Shown here: in pieces, positions 1 through 6,639 of the stretch | Position numbering within the stretch: the stretch's first letter is position 1 | Layout: each line of letters starts with the position of its first letter | Assembly: GCA_937146645.1 (NCBI GenBank) | Contig: CAKZRQ010000037.1 | Location: 1 to 64,000, forward strand | From: an uncultured Cyclobacteriaceae bacterium | Lineage (GTDB): Bacteria > Bacteroidota > Bacteroidia > Cytophagales > Cyclobacteriaceae | Length of the DNA stretch: 64,000 nt | Direction: 5' to 3' | Made by a program: the position numbers and the translations under genes | The notes under the pieces: model-generated | Told to the model about the DNA's origin: nothing | The model's input: the letters and a program-made list of their open reading frames with translations, nothing else | Databases searched by the model: none

Positions 1-2
1 AC

Positions 3-1259
3 CAATTAGAATTTGGCGGAAAACATGTAAATGAAGCTCCAAAATTTGCACTTAAAAATAACCCACCATTTCAACAAAGCAACCTTGGTGATACCACTAT
101 GTTTTTCATTCTTCACAAGGATGACCAAGCACATGCAGAAGCTATTATTGACCATTTCCATAATGGTTTTGAATCATTTCCAGGGCTCCACCCTTACGTT
201 GATTTGGTACTTAATATTCAACCAGGTCTTAGTATTACCTTCAAGGACAAATCAAATCCACTTCCAGAAATTGAAAGTAAGTTAGAAAAGAAGAAACAAG
301 AGAAGTTATTTAAATCAGGAGTTACTTATGTAGCAATCTACCTTACACCTATTGACAAATACACCCAAGACCGAGAACAGCGAAAAGTCTACCACAGGGT
401 AAAAGAGTTATTGCTTAAAAAAGAAATCACATCCCAAGCTATCAATCCAGCCAAAATGGTGGAGCAAAAAGACAATTGGAAATTCAGCTTACCCAATATC
501 GCTATCGCTCTATTGGCCAAATTAGATGGCGTTCCTTGGCGTTTGAACATTCCCGTGAAGAAAGACCTGATTGTGGGAGTTGGAGCATTTAAACACCAGG
601 AAGAAAACACCCAATACATTGGTTCATCATTCAGCTTTCAAAACGATGGAAGATTCAATGAATTTCAATACTACCTCAAAGATGAAATGGATGTATTGGC
701 AGGTCATATCGCAGAATCAGTAAAGCAATATGCCACACTCAACAAGATACCAAGCAGACTCATCATTCACTTCTACAAAACCATGAGCGACAAAGAGCTT
801 AAACCCATCATGGATGAATTGGATGATTTGGGTTTAGGCGATATTCCTGTATTCATTGTAACCATCAACAAAACAGAATCAGAAGATATAGTAGCATTTG
901 ATAAAAATTGGTACGGCAAAATGCCTGAGAGCGGAACAATCATTGGCATTGGCTATAACAAATACCTACTGTTCAATAATACCCGATACGGAAATAGTAA
1001 GGTAACCACCTTCGATGGTTTCCCATTTCCTGTAAAGCTCAAAATCAAATGCTCACAGCCCGAATTAGAAGAAGATGTAAAGGTCATCAAAGAACTCATA
1101 GACCAAGTGTACCAGTTTAGCAGAATGTATTGGAAATCGCTCAGACAGCAGAATCTACCAGTCACCATCAAATACCCCGAAATGGTCGCTCAAATAGCTC
1201 CAAATTTTAAATATCCGGGCATTCCCCCATTCGGCAAACGCAACCTTTGGTTTTTGTAA
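3..1259 (+). CDS. Prokaryotic Argonaute (MID-PIWI part), 5' end outside window, predicted nuclease-dead
   Basis: The reading frame is open from the first bases of the window, so the N-terminus is missing; the Met codon at 99 is internal. The visible 418 codons cover a MID domain, with the guide 5'-end pocket residues apparent in YHRVK, SQ and AKLDGVPW, and a PIWI domain ending in a hydrophobic NLWFL C-terminus typical of Argonautes. The first PIWI catalytic Asp position (VGVGAF, codon 582-584) is Gly, no Asp is seen in the second strand (IIHFYK), and the last catalytic position is a YPEM Glu at 1179-1181. It should bind a guide and target without cutting. The strand after the dead Asp (GSSFSF, GRFNEF) resembles short Argonautes such as those of SPARTA, from memory; if so about 85 residues are missing and an APAZ-effector gene may lie just upstream. 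A long-B Argonaute is the alternative. Confidence 0.85.
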   Translation, partial: QLEFGGKHVNEAPKFALKNNPPFQQSNLGDTTMFFILHKDDQAHAEAIIDHFHNGFESFPGLHPYVDLVLNIQPGLSITFKDKSNPLPEIESKLEKKKQEKLFKSGVTYVAIYLTPIDKYTQDREQRKVYHRVKELLLKKEITSQAINPAKMVEQKDNWKFSLPNIAIALLAKLDGVPWRLNIPVKKDLIVGVGAFKHQEENTQYIGSSFSFQNDGRFNEFQYYLKDEMDVLAGHIAESVKQYATLNKIPSRLIIHFYKTMSDKELKPIMDELDDLGLGDIPVFIVTINKTESEDIVAFDKNWYGKMPESGTIIGIGYNKYLLFNNTRYGNSKVTTFDGFPFPVKLKIKCSQPELEEDVKVIKELIDQVYQFSRMYWKSLRQQNLPVTIKYPEMVAQIAPNFKYPGIPPFGKRNLWFL

Positions 1260-1271
1260 AATTTAATTCAA

Positions 1272-1442
1272 ATGAATATCCACGAACTTCGAGAAGCACA
1301 AGTACATTTTGAAAGTCAAATTGATTGCGTAATAAAGGCTAAAACCTCTCTTTATGATTCAAGAGACAAATTCGCTAATTACTATACTGTAAAAAGAATC
1401 AAGAGCATACCATTCGATGAGTATGCAAATGGAAAGAACTAA
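1272..1442 (+). CDS. Small 56-residue protein between Argonaute and DUF3800 genes
   Basis: An ATG-TAA frame of 56 codons starts 12 nt after the Argonaute stop and ends 9 nt before the DUF3800 start, so it sits exactly in the operon gap. The product begins MNIHELREAQ, is highly charged and mostly predicted helical in its first 35 residues, with a basic VKRIK stretch near the end. It has no signal peptide or membrane segment and no family that I recognise. Position and spacing argue that it is translated; it could be an adaptor or antitoxin-like partner, but that is inference only. Confidence 0.6.
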   Translation: MNIHELREAQVHFESQIDCVIKAKTSLYDSRDKFANYYTVKRIKSIPFDEYANGKN

Positions 1443-1451
1443 CCTTGTAAC

Positions 1452-2225
1452 ATGCAGAAGAAGTATTTTTTTATTGATGAATGTGGCGACCCTGAGTTCT
1501 ACGGTAAAAGGAAGAAACTTTTAGTCGGCCAACCAGGATATCATCCATTACTAATCATGGGTATGATGCGCACTCACAAGAGAAAAATGCTTCGTAAAAA
1601 GGTTATTCAGTTCCAAAACGAAATCCTTGCAGACCCAATGTACAATACTATACCGTCCCTTAACAAACCTAAAGGATGGTATCTCCATGCAAAGGATGAC
1701 CACCCTGAAATAAGAGCTAAATTCTTTGAGTTTTTACGGAATTGCAATGGCTTTAAAATCTATATGGTGATAGGTAGAAAAGAGCTCGAAATATTCAACA
1801 AAAAGCACAACAACAAGGCTTCTGAGTTTTATTTCGATTTAGTCCATCATTTACTCAAAAACCGTGTTTATCAGGAAAACTTTGACCATCGCCTTTATTT
1901 GGCGCATAGAGAAAAAACAACTTTAGACAAGTTCAAGTCTGCAATAGATCAAGCATTAATACGACAGAAGGATACAGGTGATTTTACTTACAAATATGAT
2001 ATTGTTAAGAGTCAAGAATATCCCGAAATGAGTATTGTTGACTATATGATTTGGGCTTTACAGAGATACATTATGAAAGGTGAAGGACGATTCTTCAATG
2101 CATTAATCGATAAGTATAGCCTAATCATTGATTTATATGATCGTGCTAACTACGAAAACAGAAGAAATTACTATTGGGCAAAGAATCATTTTAGCCTTGA
2201 TAAAGCGAGCGACTTTAATATTTAG
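1452..2225 (+). CDS. DUF3800 domain protein (putative RNase H-like nuclease)
   Basis: The 257-residue product starts with FFIDECGDPEF, the N-terminal acidic strand of DUF3800 proteins (Asp9, Glu10, Asp13), and keeps the C-terminal acidic helix motif around Asp197 (VDYMIWALQRY). The DUF3800 family is predicted to have an RNase H-like fold; its members occur in mobile and defence regions, and the substrate is not established. All acidic positions expected for metal binding appear present, unlike the neighbouring Argonaute. It is third in a plus-strand operon with the Argonaute and the 56-residue gene. Inference: it could supply nuclease activity to a nuclease-dead Argonaute; equally it could be an unrelated defence-island passenger. 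Confidence 0.8.
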   Translation: MQKKYFFIDECGDPEFYGKRKKLLVGQPGYHPLLIMGMMRTHKRKMLRKKVIQFQNEILADPMYNTIPSLNKPKGWYLHAKDDHPEIRAKFFEFLRNCNGFKIYMVIGRKELEIFNKKHNNKASEFYFDLVHHLLKNRVYQENFDHRLYLAHREKTTLDKFKSAIDQALIRQKDTGDFTYKYDIVKSQEYPEMSIVDYMIWALQRYIMKGEGRFFNALIDKYSLIIDLYDRANYENRRNYYWAKNHFSLDKASDFNI

Positions 2226-2235
2226 GCAAAAAAAA

Positions 2236-2253
2236 AGCCATTGTAAAATGGCT
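2236..2253 (-). terminator. Hairpin with T-run on the minus strand
   Basis: Arms 2236-2242 and 2247-2253 pair (agccatt with aatggct) around a four-base loop. An A-run lies on the left, so on the minus strand the hairpin is followed by about ten T, the form of an intrinsic terminator blocking transcription coming from the right. On the plus strand it would be a T-poor terminator for the Argonaute operon, 11 nt past its last stop. No minus-strand gene is seen to its right. Confidence 0.4.
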
Positions 2254-3640
2254 ATTTAGACAAATCAAACGATTCTCTTGCCCCCGTGTCAATACTGACA
2301 ACCACCGCATGAAGCGAATTATGATGACAAGACAACCTGCTTGATTCAATTATATAAACGGATTAAATCCGAATATGTTGTTTTAAAGAACGTTTCTTTT
2401 CAAAGACTTTGCAATATTACTTCTTTTTTAAGGAATTACCAAAAACATCCAACCCTCAACCTATATGCCTCCAGTAGGTGCATTTCATTCGTTCCTCATT
2501 CCATTTACCAACCTTCAGCACCGCACAGCAAGAGAAGCCCGTTATTCCATTCCGCAAGGCTACATTCCATACCGTGCTACACTTGCTTTTTGCCAACGCA
2601 CAACCCCAACGCAGGTAAAGCGGTGTTCGTCAGTCGTTCCGTTTTGTTCCGCAAAAACATATCTGCAAGGGTAAAATGAACTCCCTTCGGTCGCCCTTGC
2701 ATATACCGTTCACTTACCAGTTCGTTTGCGCTCCAGTAGGTGCTCACTCACTGCCGTTCACTTGTTTTGCTTCACACACTCTCTCCTTCCTCACTCGCAG
2801 CTATTTCATCCCCCCAAACCCTTTCTATGGTGTTCGCTACACTCACAATGTTTTTTATTGGGGGTCTGTCGCTGCTTAGTGTTAATGCTCGCCTGCGGGT
2901 CGCTGCGGGCTGATCGGGCTGTCATGTTTTTTGCTTTCCCCAATGTGCTTTCAGTAACTTCGTTTCAGTCATTCGTTCCTCATTCCTTCAACTCAGCCAC
3001 TTTCAGCACCGCTCGCAAGAGTAGCTCATTCACTTCACTACACGAGCCAACGCAAAGTTATTCCGCAATCTGCCTGCAATTCTCCTTCAATGTATTTGTA
3101 TGGCAAATGAAATCTACAAATACTCCCCAAGCTATTGCAGTCAGTTATTGCTCCATTCCTTCCCAACAATCGTTTCGTTCCGTTCAATCGCTACCCTTGC
3201 CTTTGCCGACCCTGATGCCAAAAATCACGCCAGCCCTGCCGTAAACGGTAGGCGTCTGCCGCCCTCATTCTTCGGGCTTTTGCAGCCACCACCCTTGCTC
3301 CGCTCGCAGGCGGCTCGCACACACAGCTACAGGTCTCCATTCCGTTTCTCTCCATTCCAACCTTCCGCTTGGCCAACGCTAGCTCAAGGCTGTTTTACCT
3401 GCGTTTCCGCACAAGATTCAATACCCATTTATAAAACCACCCTCATTACTTTTTATCATCTGCTATTTGTACCTAATCTACAGAGTTATTAAATTTGCAA
3501 TTATGTTCAAAGCAAATAGAATGTACTACAGTAGACCATGGACTGCTATCTAAGTGATAGGCAGTTGATAATCTATTTATAAATTCACTTTTCCTCCATT
3601 CAGAAACTGATCTCATTGAGGTTCTACTCGCTTTAGTGAT
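2254..3640. other. Long non-coding, internally repetitive spacer
   Basis: This stretch of about 1.4 kb has no convincing gene. It is pyrimidine-rich on the plus strand with overlapping open frames in several phases, all of odd composition (Ser, Phe, Pro, His-rich). It holds imperfect repeats: a 17-base word at 2486-2502 recurs at 2970-2986, each followed about 30 nt later by ttcagcaccg-like sequence (2514, 3002), and a ctccagtaggtgc word near 2469 recurs near 2731. A GC-rich block at 3190-3410 contains further short inverted words (ctcgcaggcggctcgc). It resembles multicopy non-coding blocks of Bacteroidota mobile DNA, which is recall rather than proof. Confidence 0.5.
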
Positions 3641-3733
3641 TAGTCCTAAATGTCATTTTTGAAAGTTTGGAGAATACTGCCTTGTCACTTCCTCGTGATC
3701 CGGTTCAAAGTATTCATCCAAATTTCATTTCAA

Positions 3734-4531
3734 ATGACAAAAAGAAAAACGCCCATTCGTTTTACTGGGCAACACTTCACTATTGATAAAAATTTAATTT
3801 CTGATACTATCAAATTTGCAAATCTTCAGGATTCAGATATTGTGCTAGACATTGGTGCCGGTAAAGGTTTTCTCACTGTTCACCTTTTGAAGCATACTAA
3901 CAATTTAATTGCAATTGAAAAAGACTCTGACTTAGCCTTATATCTCAAGCAAAAATTTAGGCGGGACCCTTCCTTAACTATCTTAAATATTGATTTCCTT
4001 AAATTCAAAATACCAAGCACTCCCTTCAAAGTAGTCTCTAATATTCCTTACAGCATAACCTCTGAGATTCTTAAGGTCTTAATGTTTGATAATGTTGAGA
4101 ATTTTAATGGAGGTTCTATTGTAATGCAACTTGCACCAGCCAAAAAATTGGTGTCTGATTCATTTTACAATGCCTATGTAGTGTTTTACAGAACATTCTT
4201 TAGCTTGAAACTAAAATATGAAATCAACCCAAGTAGTTTTATGCCTCCCCCAACAGTACAATCAGCCTTATTGTGCATTGAACCATATACCGACAATATC
4301 ATTAATTTTGACAAGGCAAAGTATCTGAGATTCATTCAGTTTTTTTTGAAGTCACCTGATTCAACTTTTAGGAAAGAGCTAAAAGCTATTTTCAGAAAGT
4401 CACAAATTAAGTCACTTTGCATACGGCATTCTCTTGATCTTGAAATACCTCTGAATAAAGTGAATCCTTCAATTTGGAAAATTTGCTACAACGAGATGAT
4501 TAAAATGGTACCAGAAAAATTTCATCCATAA
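3734..4531 (+). CDS. erm: ErmF-like 23S rRNA (adenine-N6) dimethyltransferase
   Basis: A 265-residue protein that collinearly resembles ErmF (266 aa, from memory) from MTKRKTPIRFTGQHFTID to the VVPEKFHP-like end, with roughly half the residues alike by eye. It has SAM motif I at 39-45 (DIGAGKG), the catalytic NIPY at 103-106 and the MPPPTVQSALL loop. Erm enzymes dimethylate A2058 of 23S rRNA and give resistance to macrolides, lincosamides and streptogramin B. I start it at 3734 to match ErmF; the frame is open back to another ATG at 3650, whose 28 extra residues are atypical and may be leader sequence. A housekeeping KsgA is unlikely given the ErmF-type ends. Distance from ErmF suggests a distinct erm class or an environmental relative. 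Confidence 0.85.
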   Translation: MTKRKTPIRFTGQHFTIDKNLISDTIKFANLQDSDIVLDIGAGKGFLTVHLLKHTNNLIAIEKDSDLALYLKQKFRRDPSLTILNIDFLKFKIPSTPFKVVSNIPYSITSEILKVLMFDNVENFNGGSIVMQLAPAKKLVSDSFYNAYVVFYRTFFSLKLKYEINPSSFMPPPTVQSALLCIEPYTDNIINFDKAKYLRFIQFFLKSPDSTFRKELKAIFRKSQIKSLCIRHSLDLEIPLNKVNPSIWKICYNEMIKMVPEKFHP

Positions 4532-4582
4532 TATTCTTTTAGTAAAAGATGAAAGAAAATAACTCAGACATAAAGCAAAGTT

Positions 4583-4698
4583 ACAGGCGTGCGGATGCGA
4601 GAGCTGCAAGGGTTCGCTACGCCTGTTTGGAAAAAAAATCTCCACCCTACGGGTAGTATTTTTTTCCCACAGCCCTTGCATCAATCGCACCGTCCTGT
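4583..4698. repeat. Nested palindrome element, copy 1
   Basis: Outer arms acagg (4583-4587) and cctgt (4694-4698) and gtgcg-gat (4589-4596) with atcgcac (4684-4690) enclose a perfect 8-bp stem tgcaaggg (4605-4612) with cccttgca (4673-4680). Inside lie an A-run and T-run arm pair around a core, ctccaccctacgggtag (4640-4656), shared with copy 2. The middle stem sequence differs from copy 2 while pairing is kept. It lies just downstream of the Erm gene. Confidence 0.6.
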
Positions 4699-4861
4699 AG
4701 TGTGAGGGCATTATGTTTAAGTTATTATTCAGAGTCCGTTTCGGCAGCCGGTGGTTGTTGGCGGGCGTTCGCACCTCAGGTCGTCCGTTCCATGCAGGCG
4801 TCCAGCGTTTCGGTATCACTGATTATACGCTGCGTGTCTTTTGGTTCGAGTTGTGCCTTTC

Positions 4862-4892
4862 AGAGCTTCCTTTTTAGGGGGCTCTTTTTTTT
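4862..4892 (+). terminator. Intrinsic terminator between the two palindromes
   Basis: agagcttcc and ggggctct arms flank a short T-rich loop, and the hairpin is followed by a run of eight T (4885-4892). It is oriented to stop plus-strand transcription from the Erm gene or from copy 1. A run of about 160 nt before it (4699-4861) holds no gene I can support. Confidence 0.55.
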
Positions 4893-4932
4893 ACTCGTCA
4901 AGGGAAAATTTTAAAAAGAGAAAAGCAAAGAT

Positions 4933-5060
4933 AGGCGGGTTCGCACATGCCCACCGCACTTTCGGACAGTCAAGGTCAAGCCCTACGGGTTTTGAAAAAA
5001 ATCTCCACCCTACGGGTAGTATTTTTTCCAAAAACCTTGACAGCCGAGCCTCACCCGCCT
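4933..5060. repeat. Nested palindrome element, copy 2
   Basis: Outer arms aggcgggt (4933-4940) and acccgcct (5053-5060) are a perfect 8-bp inverted repeat. A middle stem gtcaaggt (4969-4976) with accttgac (5034-5041), extended by cgg/ccg, encloses gggttttgaaaaaaat paired with attttttccaaaaacc around the core shared with copy 1 (5003-5019). The word ccctacggg occurs twice here (4981-4989, 5008-5016). Its outer and middle stems differ in sequence from copy 1 but pair equally well, which suggests selection for structure. Confidence 0.6.
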
Positions 5061-5158
5061 GAAAGACAGCTTTCTCTTTTCTTTTTTTCCCTTTTTTCTT
5101 TTCTCTTTTGAAAAAATCTATGCGAAGCGCAGCGAGCAAAACTTTAATGGCTCACTGT

Positions 5159-5593
5159 ATGAAATCGTTTCGTATCAAAACACACCGCCTGGAAACCAGC
5201 TACCAACAACCGCACTTCTTTATCCTGAACAAGGGATTGAACAGCGGAAAACCGCTCAACCAACCTTGCCCGAATTGCTTTGTTTGCCTCACCGACAACC
5301 AAGAGGACAGGGAATTTCTCTTTTGGCTTTGCTTTGGATTGTGGAGGTCAAAATCATTTCACTATCTCCTGAAAGGCTCCGTAATTCCATTTGTGACTAT
5401 TGATGAAATCCGAAAGCTGATCCGGGAAAGCTCCACCAAGGCAAGCTGCAAAGCCCAGGTATTTCAAAAGGCAATTCAAGCCCTTCAACTACTCGATACC
5501 AGCGAGCAAAAAATCAAGGTCACACTAAAGATAATTGATACTGCCAGACAAGCCATATTTTATGACTTGATGAAAGAAACAGGAGCAGGATAG
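5159..5593 (+). CDS. Conjugative-element protein of DUF6943 type
   Basis: The product (144 aa from this start) contains KTHR, PHFFILNKGLNSGKPLN, PCPNCFVC and FYWLCFGLW-like segments that I recall from DUF6943 proteins carried on Bacteroidota conjugative transposons. Its function is unknown; the CPNC-FVC cysteines could bind a metal. Upstream in-frame Met codons at 5147, 5120 and 5108 are possible; I prefer 5159 because the family similarity begins with MKSFRIKTHR and the extra residues are low-quality sequence reading out of copy 2 of the palindrome. The gene supports the idea that this region derives from a conjugative element. Confidence 0.7.
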   Translation: MKSFRIKTHRLETSYQQPHFFILNKGLNSGKPLNQPCPNCFVCLTDNQEDREFLFWLCFGLWRSKSFHYLLKGSVIPFVTIDEIRKLIRESSTKASCKAQVFQKAIQALQLLDTSEQKIKVTLKIIDTARQAIFYDLMKETGAG

Positions 5594-5598
5594 ATTCC

Positions 5599-5621
5599 TG
5601 CCCTGCCAAAAAAACAGGGCA
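5599..5621 (+). terminator. Hairpin after the DUF6943-type gene
   Basis: A 7-bp perfect stem tgccctg (5599-5605) with cagggca (5615-5621) starts 5 nt after the stop codon at 5593. There is no T-run on the plus strand, so termination would be weak; the loop is an A-run, giving T on the other strand. The remaining 150 nt to the next gene show nothing clear. Confidence 0.4.
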
Positions 5622-5771
5622 ACAAAAGCAAAATAAAGCACACTACCGCAACAGCACCCAAGAGAGAACTACCGCTTAATTCTTGAAGTAATTTAGTTGG
5701 CGAAGGGCAAATCCATGGTAAGTCCGTGTCAAGTCCAAACAAATGTTTAACCCCTAAAAAATCGTAAAGAG

Positions 5772-6413
5772 ATGGGAAAAATTAATCAAGGTATTCTCGG
5801 TGGTGTCTCAGGACAGGTTGGGAATGTAATCGGTGGAACTTGGAAGGGCATCGATTACCTAAGAATCAAACCTTCCAGTGTAGCGAACCCAAGAACTGAA
5901 GGTCAGGTTGACCAGCGTTCTAAGTTCTCAACTGTATTGAAGTTCTTGCAGCCAATGACAGACTTCCTTAGAGTTGGTTTTAAGCAGTATGCCAACAAGA
6001 TGACGCAATTCAATGCGGCCATGTCATACAATCTGAATAATGCCATTACAGGAGCTTACCCCAACTTCATGGTAGACTATGCTAGTGCATTGGTTTCAAG
6101 AGGAAACCTGACTGGTGCTGCGAATGGTGCAGCTTCTTCTCCAAGTGCTGGAAACGTGGAAGCGACCTGGACAGACAATTCAGGAAGTGGTAGTGCATTA
6201 GCAACGGACAAAGCTCTGATTGCTCTTTTGAATACCACAAGAGGTGAGGCAGTTTTCACCACTGCGGGACCAGCAAGATCAGTTGGTACAGCAACCATTC
6301 CAGTGCCTTCTGAGTACTCAGGAGAAGACGTTGAAGTCTTCTTAGGCTTTGTGTCAGAAGACGGAACTAAAGTTGCTAACAGCTCTTATTTAGGCTCTGT
6401 AACAGTTGCGTAA
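5772..6413 (+). CDS. DUF6266 family protein
   Basis: The 213-residue protein begins MGKINQGILGGVSGQVGNVIGGTWKG and has the NPRTEGQVDQRSKF segment that I recall from the Bacteroidota-specific DUF6266 family. The function is unknown. The N-terminal half is rich in Gly and Asn; the C-terminal part (about 150-213) reads as a beta-rich domain. No signal peptide or membrane segment is seen. It stands alone with a strong terminator right after it and is the first clearly chromosomal-type gene after the accessory region. The start follows a TAA-rich leader without a Shine-Dalgarno motif, as usual here. Confidence 0.75.
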   Translation: MGKINQGILGGVSGQVGNVIGGTWKGIDYLRIKPSSVANPRTEGQVDQRSKFSTVLKFLQPMTDFLRVGFKQYANKMTQFNAAMSYNLNNAITGAYPNFMVDYASALVSRGNLTGAANGAASSPSAGNVEATWTDNSGSGSALATDKALIALLNTTRGEAVFTTAGPARSVGTATIPVPSEYSGEDVEVFLGFVSEDGTKVANSSYLGSVTVA

Positions 6414-6432
6414 AGCGATTGGTGTTTTCGAT

Positions 6433-6464
6433 AAAAACCGCTTCCTTTGTGAGGCGGTTTTTTT
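6433..6464 (+). terminator. Intrinsic terminator after DUF6266 gene
   Basis: A 9-bp stem aaaaaccgc (6433-6441) with gcggttttt (6454-6462) is followed by further T. Because of the A-run it can work on both strands, which suits the convergent minus-strand gene ending at 6640. Confidence 0.8.
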
Positions 6465-6639
6465 ATGTCCGCTCCGCTCCATTTTTCCTTTCTTATCCCT
6501 TATTTTGCTATTACTCAGCTATTTCTGTTGCTAATTCGTTTCTACTATCTTAGCAACATGCTGATATACAGTAAGTTAAATTAGTATCAAATATTTTGTA
6601 TCGGGAAGTAAACTTTCTCAATTCAAGTTGCCTTAAAGA

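Larger units (their letters stand above)
1..5650. mobile_element. Accessory region, probable mobile-element remnant
   Basis: Seen: a partial Argonaute operon, a long non-coding repetitive stretch, an ErmF-like resistance methyltransferase, two complex palindromes and a small protein of the kind carried by Bacteroidota conjugative transposons, all on the plus strand with poor gene density. From 5772 onward the gene content becomes ordinary chromosome. Inference: this is the right part of an integrated element or island. No integrase, relaxase, tra gene or direct-repeat boundary was found, so both the left edge (outside the window) and the right edge (somewhere in 5594-5771) are guesses. Confidence 0.4.

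Noticed and set aside
2341..3492. Several overlapping open frames (e.g. 2341-2679, 2726-3244, 3100-3492)
   Set aside because: They overlap each other in different phases, have Ser/Phe/Pro/His-rich low-complexity products without family features, and lie in repetitive DNA.
4469..4819. Minus-strand frame of 116 codons and other frames over 4702-5139
   Set aside because: They lie across the nested palindromes and the end of the Erm gene; products reflect repeat sequence rather than proteins.
1..5771. Complete mobile element with integrase and att sites
   Set aside because: No integrase, relaxase or direct-repeat boundary found, so only a remnant is claimed.
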